Below, piece by piece: positions 37,645 through 50,618 of a DNA stretch of 64,000 nucleotides. Below the pieces are notes generated by a model. It was not told the origin of the DNA. It saw only the letters and a program-made list of their open reading frames with translations, and did no database searches. A program made the position numbers and the translations under genes. How positions within the stretch are numbered: position 1 is the stretch's first letter; the number at the start of each line of letters is the position of its first letter. This stretch comes from Dromaius novaehollandiae. Its lineage: Eukaryota > Chordata > Aves > Casuariiformes > Dromaiidae. The stretch lies in contig NC_088099.1 of NCBI RefSeq assembly GCF_036370855.1, positions 150,555,517 to 150,619,516 on the forward strand, read 5' to 3'.

Positions 37645-37990
37645 GACTCGCTCGAGGGGGGGGGGTGGCCGGCGGCGCGCGCCTGCGCGAGGCATTTCGC
37701 TACAGCCCGCGGCCGTTGGGGAGAGGGTTGTACTCGGCTGTCCAGGGGGCCCTTGCGGGGCTTCAGCCCTTGCGGGGCTTGGGGCCTCTGCCGCGGTGGT
37801 GGGAAAAGAATGGCTGGGCTGGGTCTTGGAGTCGTTCAGCCTTGCTTGAGGCGGCTGCGGAGCCTGGTCGGGTGCGCAGGGCAGCAGGACTGAGGTCTGA
37901 GGTCTGGTGGCGCTGGGGGCTGGGCCCTGGGCCCTGACCGAGGCTGGCCTCAGCCTGGGCGCGGTGGCGATATGGCACGTTACTGCGCGT

Positions 37991-40900
37991 TCAGTTTGCC
38001 GGTTGTGCTGCAGTCAGCTTGTCAGGGCCTGAGCTCAGAAGCGATTCGAGTTGCTCCTTAGAAAGGGTGTGGAGTAGCCTCGAGATGTGGGTCCTGCTCC
38101 ATTGCTGTGTGCTCGGCGTGGAAACTTGACCTGGCTGAATCTGGGAAAGAGGAACAGGAAGGGGGCCTAAGCTGTCTTTGTCGCCAAGAGAGACCGGTTA
38201 AATGTGACAATGGAGTTGTTTGTTGTGGGTGTGTGACCGATGAGATGCGATGAGATGGGAAGATAGTGGATGACAGCTGCCAGAGTGGAACTCAGGGAAG
38301 GATGTGCTAGCATTGAGCTTAGCAAAAGAAACGTGGAACCATTAACAGAGATCATAGCTGGTGTGTATATTTCTTGTAGTCAGTGTAAGGAAGATCAGCA
38401 GGTTCACTGAGATGTTTAACTCACCAGGATGTTAAAATAAGCTATAAAAGTACAAAGTGCATTTTACACTTATAAGAATATGTTAAAAAGCCTAGAAAGG
38501 AGCATTCTCCAACAATCAGAGCCTAACTTATCATATCAGCTGGAATTGTTGGATATCTGGTTCCTTTTCAAGTGACCTGACTGCCTTTTTTCTTTTTTGT
38601 ATTAATCTTTTTTTGCTATTTTAAGTTGGAGGTCAGAGCTCCCAGTCAAAAAAAATGTACACCTTCACAACTCACATCATTCAGACTTACTGTTAATACA
38701 TGTTAAATCTGTGTGTGTTAATCAGGTTTGACTGAGTTACTTGTTTTTTATTTGCTTCATTGTAGATTTTTTAAATGTACCAAAGTATAGTATTGATAGG
38801 GGAACAGAGAATCATTGCTGATGAGAATGATATCACACACTTATCTGGATCAAGAAATGTGGTTTTGCTTTACAAAGACACTTAAAGAGTCCCAAAAGTG
38901 TTTTTGAAATATGTGGTCTAGGATGCTGTCAGGTACATGGCATCTGTAAAGCACAAGGCCATAGCTACCACAGATGTGGTCTACGTTGAAGTGCCAAGCC
39001 TGTATCTTGTATCAGTTAGAGGTTAAATCTATATCAACAGCTAAAGCGGGTAAGTGAGACCTTTTGCAAGCACTTGTTTTTCCGTAGTTAGTCTTTCTTC
39101 TTCCTGCTTTCTATGAAGAGTACTTCATACAGTTATTCCTGCCTGGCTTGAAGTCTAGTGGGTCAAGAGGAACCTTCCAGCCCATAACACTGGAGAAATT
39201 TTCTTCTGGAAGTGTAATGTTAGTTGTGACTCATTTTAAAAAAACTTTGTGTGACATGTCTTTTCTCATACTCTTTGCATTTGATAAAAAGATGATACTG
39301 ATGCATTTGTAGCTGGTATTCAAAAACTGTCATAATTGGAGAGTCCGTGTCTTTGTTTCTCTTCTGAGTTGGTTATTCTCAGTGTAGGCCTTACAGAGGC
39401 ATTGGATACAATGACAGCAAACCATTTTCTTCATATAATAATAAAATTGAGACATGCAGTTGAGGGAAGGAGATACTGATAAAAGAAGATGTAATTGTAA
39501 AAAGCTTACTGTTTTGGAGGAGCACTCACTTTCCTCAGCAGTGCTCACTTTCTTTTTTTAATTATCATCAATTATTTAGCATTCAGTCATGCAGTTGGTC
39601 CAATCTGAAATAAATCTGTTGCCTTACTGTATGTAGCATCTTCATTACCTCCAGTTCAATTCTGTAGTGCACTCATAACGGTGACAAAAGAGGTATAAAG
39701 TAGCAAATAGCGTAGATAGAAAGTTTTCTAAAATAATTTTTAAAATCCTTATTGCAACCAAAACCTGATTGCTTTTAATCATTAATTTACTGGCCTACTG
39801 TAATTAAAAGTTGTGACATGAAACTGGAGACTAAGCTGAAAGTCAGCTAAAATACCTCTGCTTCTGTCACTAAAGGTTGATTAAGAAGGAGAGGGAAGTG
39901 TTTCCCTTTTTGGCTGTGTTTATTTGAAGTACTGAACACTAAAACTCACGAATTATGTAACTTTTTAAACCTTTTGATTTGAGGTAAAGTTTTGGGGATG
40001 TGTATAATAGAAGCTACTGCAGTTGCATTTCAATAAATTGGGCTATGCATGACAGATTATTGAAGGGTATGTGAGTTTCCAAATACTGTGCATGTTTAGT
40101 GCATAAAAATATGCTGTCAAAAGGATGAGAAGAACTTGTTGTCAAAGCTCACTTTAATGATTTTGGAGGATATAGGTCTGAAACTATATAGATCTGTAGT
40201 ACTTCTTCACATTAAGTATCCAGCTAGAGTATTGATTTGGAATCTGCAAGATTTATCGAAAGCACTAATGTTGATCAAACGTGATTCAGCCAAAGGTGAA
40301 ACTCTTTACAGCTCTGTTGCCTTTAAGTAATGGGTTGTGGTTTGTTGATGACACTGCAGAAACACTGCTTCTCAATGTATAGAGGCATATACACAATATT
40401 GAATTAGGTTAATCAGGAATTCTACGTTAAGATATGAAAATTTCCAGTTTTAATATGGGTTCTCTTAGATTTGGAAATTTTTACTTTATTGATAAAAAGT
40501 ACTTACTGCAGTGCTGGGTGGTTTTTTATTGATATAACTATAGTTTGGACTGGTTGAAATATTTGAAAAATTTGATTGTTTTGGCAAATCAGGATTAGCC
40601 TCCTAAAAATTCAGAAACATTGGAACTGTTCATTTGGGGCATATTTTTAACTTGGAAAGTGTCAGTTTGGGGGATTAGTTTCAGCAGGAGACTTAGTGAG
40701 GTTGAAATGGTGAATAATACTGTGCTTTCAATAGGGATGTGGCAGAACTATGTTCCAATCCATTTCGTGCTTAATTCAGAGCAAGCACTTAAAAGTGACT
40801 TTTGTACTGTTTGGGTGAATTTTCCTAACAATGCCACTGTGGGTTTCTTGTTTGTTGAAACTTTTCAATGTTTAATTAAATAAATATGGTGAATAAAATA

Positions 40901-41239
40901 TTTGTATGAGGAGTTTTATTAAAGAAAATGTGATCATGTTTCCCTGTAGCCAGGGATCTAGACTGCAGGAGTCCAGGATTCAAATGTGTGCAATAAATTG
41001 GGCAGAGAAAATCTAAAGTATGGAGCATAATTGTAACTTTGTGACTAGAACACTCATCTGGATCAGGGGATCTTAAGTCTCAGTGTTTTTTGTTGTTTAT
41101 TTATGCTTTTTGCTTCTATGAATTAATATGATCTCATTCAGAGCAGGGGGCCTCATTTTTAATGTATTTTTAAAGATTCCTATGTTTTATTCTGAGGAGA
41201 CACTGTAAATAATAACTGATTTTAGTGAACCAAGTTTTG
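37991..41239. other. Intergenic DNA upstream of the EIF3E CpG island
   Basis: Composition falls quickly to AT-rich. No exon with plausible splice sites or family similarity was found. Any divergent transcript from the island would run through here on the plus strand. Confidence 0.7.
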
Positions 41240-41420
41240 GAAAAAATATAAAAGGAAAATTTTCATCCAACACTAGTTCTTCATGCTGGGTAGATCTCAT
41301 TAGTACTTTTCCTAGGGTTGACCAGAAAGTAGGAGTGACCAGTATGTGTTTGGAAACTAAGTCTGTGATGATCATTGGCTTCTTTGGAACAGAAGCCAGC
41401 ATTCAGGGTGTGACTAGCCT
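41240..41420 (+). repeat. Fragment of the LTR-like repeat seen at 43100-43790
   Basis: A 32-bp block at about 41293-41324 (GATCTCATTAGTACTTTTCC and on through TAGGGTTGACCA) and a 28-29-bp block at about 41367-41395 (ATCATTGGCTTCTTTGGAAC and AGAAGC) are near-identical to the reverse complement of 43391-43451. In this copy the two blocks are separated by an extra stretch of roughly 45 bp. A weaker match (CCAACACTA) precedes the first block. It is therefore an internally rearranged, decayed member of the same family, in the opposite orientation. Confidence 0.65.
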
Positions 41421-43026
41421 TTCCTTTTAATTATAACAGAATGTTTTCATTAACCAGACTACCAATAAAATAATTCTTAATATTCACAAAGCAAGGATCC
41501 TACTTACATTTTTTTTAGACAAGAAGACATTTTACCAAGACATTCCCAGTTCAGCTTTTAGGGATGGTTGGATGGATGGTTGCTTTGAAAAAGACGATGG
41601 ATGACTTGAGAGAATCACCTGATTTTCAAATATTTTAGGGTTTTTTTTACTTTTGTTTGGTGGCCAACATTAACCTGTTTTGTGTTTGGTTTTTTTTTGA
41701 GAGTGGAAGGAAAAAAGGGAATCACCCAGCAGAAAACAGCATAAGGAATCTAATAGAAAATGAGAACTTTTTCAAACTGAAATGCTGTCTTGAAGGTTTA
41801 TGTTTTTGACTGAAGGGAGGAAATGTGTCACTGTTTTCTCAGCTATGATAAATTAATGGTACAGTTAGTTTCGGTTGTGTGAGATTTATTCCAGCTTTTT
41901 CTTTTGTGTTATACAGAGTTCATTTTTGTTTCTCTTTTAAAAATGTGAGATGTCAGATATGTTTTCCATGTATTGTCAGAAAAAAAATCTTTATGTTGCT
42001 AACTGAAGGCCAAAGAAAAAAGGCATCTAACTATTGAGACGATTTGAACAAGAATGTATTACTAACATTCTGGTTTAAAGCTCAATGTCATTCTGTTTAG
42101 GACTTGTGAACAAGCTTCATGAATTAACTTTTCTAAATTGTGCATAATAGATATATCATGATCCCCTTTGAGAGGTTTCCATTGATCTTTATCGAGAGAT
42201 GTAGCTGATCCTAGTAAGTCATGCCTCATCTAGTCACATAAGGCCTGGCTAATCTCTGTCACAAGGATACTGAAACTTCTTCCCAGAGTGGAGGCCTAAA
42301 TCATTTTCTTAGTGAATCATATAACAACACTTTACCGCTATGGCAGTTACAATAGCTGTTTACATTACAATAGTGAATTAATATACTTGAAGTACAGATT
42401 AGTTTTAGAGTTGGTTAGTTTGTTTTAAATGTAATTGAGAGGTTAGAAATAAGAAAGTGGTGCACTTACTGCACCATTCTTCACAGATGGTTAGTGATAT
42501 ACTCCCTAACCTAACAGGAAGGTGTAAAGACTATAGAATTCAGTATGCTACAGGCTGGTTTGGGGGAGTAACTCTTTAGAGCAGCACAGAGATTACAATG
42601 GTGATAGGTGCCCTATACGGAAAAAGTATTTATGCACAATCCATTAAATTTGTTCTTCACAGGACCATGAGTTACTAAATTATTACAGGTAACACTTTTA
42701 TCTGAATCTGTGTGGTATTATATATAGTAATACTTAAGCTTCTCTACATTTCAGCCATGCAAATAAATCTTTTTTTATCTGCAAGACAAGCTTAAATTTT
42801 TCATAGTGATTGTAGCATTACTAGATGTCATTTGCTTTAAAAAATTTTTTAAACTTAGTTTGTGAAGGGTAATACAGAATATGTCCTGTAGTAGTTTAAT
42901 CTAACTTAGTTTAATGCTTGAATCTGCTTGACATTTCCAAAAAGCTTTTCAGAACAAGGACATTTTGTTTAAAAGCACCTGATTATTTTAGACGAGCAGT
43001 AGCTTATCTAAAGACATTATTCAGCA
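41421..43026. other. Intergenic DNA between the two LTR-like copies
   Basis: AT-rich sequence with no recognised feature. Confidence 0.7.
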
Positions 43027-43095
43027 GTTGCTAGAACACTGCTAGAATACTGCTAGACTAGTACAGCTAGAACGCTATACTACCAGACTGCTAGA
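43027..43095 (+). repeat. Degenerate 11-bp tandem repeat (ACTGCTAGAAY)
   Basis: The unit ACTGCTAGA plus two bases recurs three to five times with drift (TTGCTAGAAC, ACTGCTAGAAT, ACTGCTAGACT, CAGCTAGAAC, ACTGCTAGATC). It abuts the left edge of the LTR-like element. Confidence 0.6.
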
Positions 43096-43099
43096 TCAA

Positions 43100-43790
43100 G
43101 CATCCGGATCAATCAGTGGCTGATCCGCGCCATTCTTGCTCATTCACTTCTTTCCCAGTAGTCTGGAGTTTTGTCCTGGTGTTGTACAAAGGATTCTGAA
43201 ACTAGTTTACACGCACAAAGATTTATTAGCGGAGCCCATAGCTGATGGTATACATCAGCTCTAACCATGTAAGTTGCCCTTGGGGAAAAACAAAAATGTG
43301 AGGTGAACTCTCCCCAGCAGCCAGCCGGGAAGAGAAGCGATGGGGGTCCCTGGGCGAGCGTCCTGCCCGGACGCCCTCTCCAGCGCAGCTTCTGTTCCAA
43401 AGAAGCCAATGACCATCATGGTCAACCCTAGGAAAAGTACTAATGAGATCTCCCCATAATACTTTCGCTCTTGTAACTACATGTTTTTCATCAGGAGTCC
43501 TCACACTCCCTATTGGCTGTTCCTGCTGATGACGCTTAGTGTTGATTGGAGCATGCTTTGGTCAGAGGCAGGTGCTGCGTGTTGATTGGTTGGTAAGCTT
43601 TGCGCCTGCGTAGGATTGGGTTCCCTGAAGTGGACTGAGAGCTGCCACCAAGGGGCAGGGTGAGAGGGGCAGGAAGGGGTCATTCTTGTGCTGGTGGCCG
43701 TCACTTCCCGTGAGAGCCCACCACACCCACAGTGTCTGTTGGCAGCGTACTTAAGGTCTCTATTTTTGTCCATGAAATAAAAGCCATTTG
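43100..43790 (-). mobile_element. Solo-LTR-like element (endogenous retrovirus family unknown)
   Basis: About 690 bp of GC-richer, CpG-containing sequence in AT-rich intergenic DNA. Read on the minus strand it has a promoter-like half with four CCAAT boxes within 110 bp (ATTGG on the plus strand at 43512, 43545, 43585 and 43615), then an AATAAA signal (43222-43227) followed by a GT-rich segment, the order expected in an LTR (U3, R, U5). No gag, pol or env remnants are present, and I could not fix TG...CA ends or a target duplication, so boundaries are approximate. A second copy of part of it lies at about 41240-41420, supporting a repeat family. Alternative: an isolated small CpG-rich promoter. 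Confidence 0.5.
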
Positions 43791-46700
43791 GTTAGAATTA
43801 TCTAGAAAAATATTTTAAAAATCCACAAGTATGCATCTTGCTTGGGCTGGCTATTCTGGTTTCATAATCCTTAAACAGCGAGCAATCTTTTCTATCTAAT
43901 CTCTTTATGTAATTGGCTGTCATTTATCATATTGCTCACACAACAGTAAAAATCAACAATCTTTGAATTGCTAGAATTCAATAATCACCAGGAAATCGTA
44001 GTAAATTATTTTCCTGCCTCATATTATTGGGGGAAATTGAACCTATTAACTTATTTTACATCCTCACTGACACAGAGAATTGACTCTATGATGCAAATCT
44101 CGTATAACTTGTTCTTATTTAATACTTTTCACTTTGGTATTTGCAATTCAGAAGTAATATTTCTACTTTTTTTCTTTTGGCTTTTTTATATATCTGAAAT
44201 AAAATTTTAATTCCTGCAGCCCATAAATATTTTATTTTCACTTGGTAAAATAAAAATATTCCTAAATGCAAAAATACGATATTTACAAAAATTCACTAAT
44301 GTCAAGTATTTCTGAACAGAAATCAGACTTAAAGTCAGTGTCTCATAATCTAGCTGAATCATCATAAAATAGAAAAACACTATGTTGATGTGCTATTGAA
44401 GTATGTGGAAATAATGAGGAATCCCGCGAGACAAAGTGGAACACCATGCTAAAACTTCTTAATCATTTCTTATGCTTTCTATGGTGCAAGAATATGAATG
44501 AAGCACTTGACTAGAGGTGCTGGACCAAGTTCCACTGTAACATACATGTAAGACCAGAATCACGATGAAATCAGTTGAGTTACTCTGCATTTATACTAGT
44601 GGAACTTGCAAAGCAGGTTTTTCTCCCCTTACAGGAAGGCCATATTGAAAAGCTAAGGGCAGCAACGCCTACCTAATTGAACCTTACTAGTGGGTGGTAT
44701 TAGGCTCTGTCTACAACTTTTCCGGTGATGTTTTCTGTACTTTCAGTAATACTTCTTTTCTACTTATGTAAATTGTCTGTGTTATATAGTGTTACAAGGC
44801 TTACCTGATAATTCGAATCACGTGAATAATTGAGCAAAAGAAGTCAGTTCCAATACATTCTTCAAAGTTTCAACTGAACTTGATTTTTCCTAAAACAGGT
44901 ATATGGAATACATTAATTTCGCAAAAGTGATGAAGAATACAGAGGAAAAGGGACACATTTATTTCATAAGGAAAAGGTTTTTATGTGTACATTCAACTTG
45001 TGAGGAAAAAATCTTCTTTTATGCTTGCAAATATAGGATACACAGCTTTTGGGCTGAATCTCTTATATGGATGTCTCTACTTACAGACATCCTCTTAAAG
45101 GATGTACCGTGTATTATAATATATTGATAGATTATAGGGTTAAAAATGTAATTGCAAAGAAACCTATTTGACTTGTGGCTTTGAGCCTATTCATAGTCTA
45201 CTGCTTTGCTTTGTTTAGACAGTGCGATACATCGAAGGACTTGGGGGGAGGGACTTTCACACAGAAATAATCCTAATCCTTCTACCTTTTTTGGTACTTT
45301 TTTTTTTGTCATGCTAACAAGAAAATGTAGGAGAAAGATTGTTTATTACAAAAATAACAAATCTTTAGTGTTACCAGCTTGCCTGATTCTGTGCAGGCTT
45401 TCAAAGGAGATTGGAAAGGCCTGTTAGAAGACAGAACTAGAAATGGGAATTACAGACGACTTCAGTGAGCTCAGTTGGATTGCTCAGGAATAAATGAATT
45501 TGGCTCTGTAAGTATGACATAGTATACTTTAAATATACAAAACAAGGCGAAGGAAATTGTAACTAAAGCTCTTTATCCCAGAGTATTGAGATCACCGAGG
45601 AAGGGCATAATTTAATCTCAAATCTTTTATTATTGGTGATGATGGATGAGTATGAAAGAAACCAGCTTTGCTTTCCAATCCCAAGTTGTTTGCAGGAGAC
45701 ATGTTTGGAGAAAAATGTTTCAAGTTCAAGTGTACTTGAACTGGAGATCAGAGAAACAAATGAGGTTTTTCAAAAGTATGCATTTTTAAGTTATTTTTCA
45801 GAACAGCTTTATAAAGCGGTATAATAAATCATGTGTTGAGTAACTTGAAATTCATTAAGAAGACTGTTGCTCCTTTGATTAAAAAGGAGAGAGGGGGGAA
45901 AAAAAGGTCTTCCTAGTGGAAAATATATTGAAAAGTTATTTCCCCTGAAAGAATTTGGGCCAACATAATAGGTTCTTACTAGAAGTTCCAATATAATCAG
46001 TGTACAACAACTTGAAGTGAATGTTCTTTGGTAAGTTTATATGTGAAAAGAAAGCTTAACTCTATGCTGATGAACAGAAATCCACTGTTATTTCATCTTC
46101 TTGCTTCATTGGATCAATTTTGGATTCAGTTATGAAAAAACAGACTTTTGTAAGATGATGGTACACAGAAATCTGAAGAGATGCAGGCATTTATAGCACC
46201 AAGTTTTGAAACTAATTTTAAAATCATCTGAATTTGCTATAGACCTGATCACAGCCTTGAGTTCAATGACCATTCATTCACATTATATTGTCTCCTTTAG
46301 TCGTCTTTAGTCTTACATGTATTTTCTCATTATGGCTTTAAAAATTTTGCTCCTCTCTTCGTTGTTCAGCAAACAGGGCTTGAAATTGTTTTTGCTTAAG
46401 GTGTTTTATCTACAAGTTCAGACTTAGTGTTTTTTTTTTAAACATTTTTTAAAAGCTTTTTAATACATAGCAAATGGAGAGGACATTTATAGGTTTCCTG
46501 AGGACTTCAGCATAAGCAAACTGTATACATAACATAGCTTGTAGGTTTGTTTCTTAAAACAGATTTCTTTTAGCTTTATCCAAAAAAGGGAGAGTAAAAT
46601 CATTTTTTTTCACACTCCTGAATGTTAGGTAGTGCCTGAGTAATTTTACCAGCTTGTTACAAATTCATTTCAGTTGTGTTTTTTTCTTTCAGTTTAGTGT

Positions 46701-48713
46701 AAATGCTTTGTCACTTCTATGCCGTTATTTAAATCTACCTTTGATGAAGCTGGTTTTCTTCCTTTCAGTGATTATGGCACATTATGAATACCATATTGCT
46801 GTCACAGGGGCTCCAAATCAGTGAAAGTGATAGCCCTAAGTTTGTCTCCTAAATACACGATTTCAAACTACCTGAGCAAAGGTGGTACCCACATTTGAAT
46901 GCTGTGCTTGCTCTGCCTGCTCTGCCTGCTCTCCAGTTTGGTTAGGAGCCAGTCAGCTCTGATCCAGAGGTCTAAAGCTCTTATTTCAGTGTAAGCACAG
47001 CACAAAATCCTTAAGAAGGAGCTTGCTCATATCCTGTTAACCGGAGCACAGATCTACAGACAGACCCATCCCACAATAAAGTAATGCTCAGGTAAACTGC
47101 CCCAGCAGTTTAGGGGGGAAAGCAGGGGAAAAGAGACATACAGGCTTGATAAATGCACTTTTTTGGGTCAAAATCCATAGCTTTGTAACCAGTAGTGGTA
47201 GGTCTGACCAAAAACTTAGGCACACATTAGAAATCAGTTCAGGATCAGAACTGCGTGGAAGGGAGCCATATCTCCTCCGCTTATTATTTTCCCATCTACT
47301 GTCTTTTCCATAAACCAGCTCTGTGCACCCTGGCCTGGGTTGCCAAATATCTCATTTTCCCTCGCAGAAGGATGGGGTAGCAAGACAAAATACAAGGAGA
47401 ATGGGGACTTCAGGTTGTCTGCTGCGCAGCTGGGCAAGGCAGGTATGGCAAATAGTTTGAGGGTGTTCCTCTGTTGAAACCATAAATGTTACTGCAAGCA
47501 AATGGTCTGGACCTTAGTTCCAGGTGTGTCAGGAAGAACTTCAGCAGACACTTAAAAACAAGGGCACGCTTTAAAGAGGTGATTCCCTGGCAGTCACATG
47601 TTTACCCAGTCTTTTCTAAAGAAATAATTGGTCTTTTACCAGGATCACTCTCGATAACCACTGCACTGTCAGCCTGTCCTGTATTGAGGCCTGCCAACCT
47701 ACTGAGGCCTCCCGGTTGCCATGCTGGAAAGGGAGAGAGAGACTTCAGTTCTTCACTTACTGCTATTACAGCTAAATGCTGTTGCCCGGGAACGCACTCA
47801 CTTGAGGGGAATTTTGTGCAAGACTGCAGCTGGAAAGGTTTCTCTAACTGTCTAACGTTCATTGGGTTTCCATCTCAGCATCTGAAAAGTCTCAGCCTTG
47901 CTCTTAGGCAACTGTGTGCGTCCCAGTATTTCACAGTGTGGCAGGAAATAAAGTGAAGAATAACTAACGCTCTGCTGAGTTCTTCACAGAGCTTCTAGAT
48001 GACTATAGGAATTATGGAAAAGGGGCAGCTGATCTCTGGAAGGCAGATTGAAGGCTTGTTTTCTTCTCTCTCTGAACTCTGCTGTTTCCTGGCCAACACT
48101 ATAAGCTGTCCTCTGTATCCTCCTGTTGGCTCTGAGCTCAGAAGAGATACTGGCTAGGCTGGTGTACTCTGGGGATGCAGTCTTGGGGAGAAAGGGAAGC
48201 CGTGCAAAAGAGTTCAAGCTCTGGAAAAACAGCTTGGGGTAGCAAATGACTTGCTAGGAGTTAGTATAGGATGATCCTAGAAGACCAATGTGGGAGACTG
48301 GGTGTTCACAGATCCCAGTCCTGCTTGTGCCCATTTTCCTTCCCCCTTTCATTATGAGACAGCACCAGGGTAGGCAAGCCTAGTCCTGTCTGCCTGCAGT
48401 AGGCTCACTAGTAGTGTAAGCCACTAGGGAAATGGTGGTGGTGAGTACTTGCAGGCAGTGCTAGATGCTCTGGGCGGCTATGTGGTATACAGTGTGGATT
48501 TAAGGGCACTCTGGAGACACCCTATGAACATGCTGTTATAAGTACAGGCAAGACACTAAGTTCAGATGCCTTTATTTTGCCAGTCCTCAGTGCGATATAT
48601 CATCATAGTCACCATGGCAAATCCTACAAGATAGCTGTATTCAAATTAATCTAGTACATCCATGGCCTTGTGCATTGGTGTTGAACAGACAGCCTATTAC
48701 TTAGAGCGGATGG
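43791..48713. other. Intergenic DNA
   Basis: AT-rich to about 46800, then of mixed composition. An open frame of 156 codons at 47486-47956 has no recognisable domain and an amino-acid mix typical of noncoding DNA, so it is not called. Confidence 0.7.
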
Positions 48714-48792
48714 AGAACCACTACAGGCTGCAGAATACTAGTTTGTGATTGTCAGAGGCAAGACAGACTAAGTGACAGCCTGTAGTGGTTCT
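48714..48792. repeat. 17-bp perfect inverted repeat with 45-bp spacer
   Basis: AGAACCACTACAGGCTG at 48714-48730 is the exact reverse complement of CAGCCTGTAGTGGTTCT at 48776-48792. No coding sequence is in the spacer. Its nature (cruciform, remnant of a transposon end, template-switch product) is unknown. Confidence 0.85.
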
Positions 48793-49406
48793 GGATACTG
48801 GCATTTATTCAAGAAACTACAAGATCAGAGCTTTTACCCTTCTTCATTATCTCTCACACTCACTCACTTGCTCTCTCACTGTCACTTCCTTCCCCCCCCC
48901 CCAATTATTGCATTTGCTGAGTCTTGACTTCCTTCCCAGCAGGGAGATTGCTGCTGATCCAGGAAGGTTGGGCATGAAGTCACGCTGATTTGTGCTGTGC
49001 TGCTGCTTGCAGTTAGTGTTTTCAGGTGTTACCAGCCAAGGTCGCTGGACATCCCATGGCCACTGTTTCTGTGCATCCTCCCTGAGCTCCAGGACCTTGC
49101 CTTGTTTCCAGGATTCTTCCTCCAGCCAGGCTCTTCACTGCCTTCTTTCTGGGCTGCTTTCTGAGACCACATATTCTTTTCAGGGAAACCTTCTTTTAGG
49201 GCCCTTAGCCCCTTTTTTCTCAGGCTTAGATAGTGTATATGCAGAAGCACAACAGCTGATCAGCCTCCTAGTTGATTATCTAATATTTGGAGGATTCAGG
49301 ACATGCCACTTTTGCTTAGTGCAGGTGTTATCGACCTTTACAAACAGCCCATACGGATGCCAGTAGCAAGTAGCAGCTTCCACAAAGTTCAGTTTTGGAC
49401 ATTTTA

Positions 49407-49422
49407 CCCCCCCCCCCCCCCC
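49407..49422 (+). repeat. C16 homopolymer
   Basis: Sixteen consecutive cytosines in intergenic DNA; a similar C11 run lies about 500 bp upstream at 48892-48902. Confidence 0.9.
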
Positions 49423-50587
49423 ATTATCATGCGCCTATTAGCATTCACAATTTAAGCTTTTTTTTTTTTTCCTCCTATGACAGTAATGCCCCAAAGATGC
49501 CTGAAAATACAAAATGAAAATACCACTGCTCTCAGGCTTTGTCCATGAGAAGAAGACTGAGTCATCGTGCTAGCTAGAACAATGACATTCCATTCTTACA
49601 GTTCTCCATTTACTCATCTCAAATTAATTTCTCCAGGAGGCATAATACTTTAAGCACATTTGATGGAGCAAATTGAAGCAGGAAGATGCTAATGACTTAC
49701 TCAGAATAACACAATAGATTGGTGGCAGAACCAAGAAGAGACCTCAGTCTGGTGTCTTGCCATACTTATTTGTCGTGGGGGCCTCTGGTCAGTAATGAGT
49801 CTAAGACAGTGGGAAGGCAGAATTTCTCGAGGCGGGGTTGTGGTGAAGATGTTCATTGTTTTGTTCACAAGCTGTCTTTGAAGCCTTTGTTCTTCCGCAG
49901 CTGCAGTGGCCTACATTCATTGTGGTAACTGTGGGACAATATGTGGGATGGATGATTGATATATTAGATAATGTTGTGTCAGAATATTACTAAGAGATCA
50001 TACGGAGATAATAAATTATTCAAAGGCAGCTCAAAGAAATAAGCTGAGGACAATTTTAGTGGGGTACAATAAGAGAGAGAGTACAACAGATCCAAAGAAA
50101 TATCAGAAGAAGAAGAAAAATGGGTAAGAGAAACAAATTTTAGAAGTACCTGCAACAAATCATGTAACAGGACATGAGTTGAAGTATTACAGATAGGTGG
50201 GGCAGAAAAAATACAGTAAGTAGCTCATGGACAGAAAGGAAAGCAAATTCTCTGTCTAGGCTCATGGAGAGCCCTGGGCCCTGTGGTGTCTTTGTTCCAC
50301 ATCAGAATGAGATTTAAGCCCTCTTTCTTTCTTTGATAAGAAATGCAAGTGTACAGGCAGGGTCTGGATACTGGGGAGAGCAGGACTGAGATGTACTGCA
50401 GAGCTCACAGACGGACAGAGCAGCCTAGACACAGCCGAAGGGGCATTAAGATGCAACAGTAAAGAGAGTGCTGCTTTATAAAATGAGAGATGAACTCAAA
50501 GCATTCAAGGCAGAGCACAGGGGGATTGAGGTCATTCATACTTCTGAAGGGTGTGGGATATAGACAACAGTGAGAAGCAAAGTTTTT

Positions 50588-50618
50588 TTTATTTGTTTTG
50601 TTTGTTTGTTTGTTTTTC
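50588..50618 (+). repeat. (TTTG)n microsatellite
   Basis: Short run of TTTG/TTTTG units in intergenic DNA. Confidence 0.85.

Larger units (their letters stand above)
36930..37990. promoter_or_regulatory. EIF3E: CpG-island promoter of EIF3E
   Basis: About 1 kb of sharply GC- and CpG-rich sequence, bounded by AT-rich DNA on both sides, spans the promoter, exon 1 and the start of intron 1. No TATA box is visible near the predicted start site. The island extends about 400 bp upstream of the gene, so it could also drive a divergent transcript, but no upstream exon is recognisable. Confidence 0.88.

Noticed and set aside
37346-37849. 167-codon and overlapping 152-codon open frames on the plus strand in the CpG island
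   Set aside because: Gly/Ala/Arg-rich translations antisense to exon 1 are expected in GC-rich DNA where stop codons are rare; no domain or splice context supports a gene.
47486-47956. 156-codon open frame on the plus strand
   Set aside because: Ser/Leu/Cys-rich composition without any recognised motif, no promoter or splice context; consistent with chance.
48992-49366. 124-codon open frame on the plus strand
   Set aside because: Composition typical of noncoding pyrimidine-rich sequence; no recognised family.
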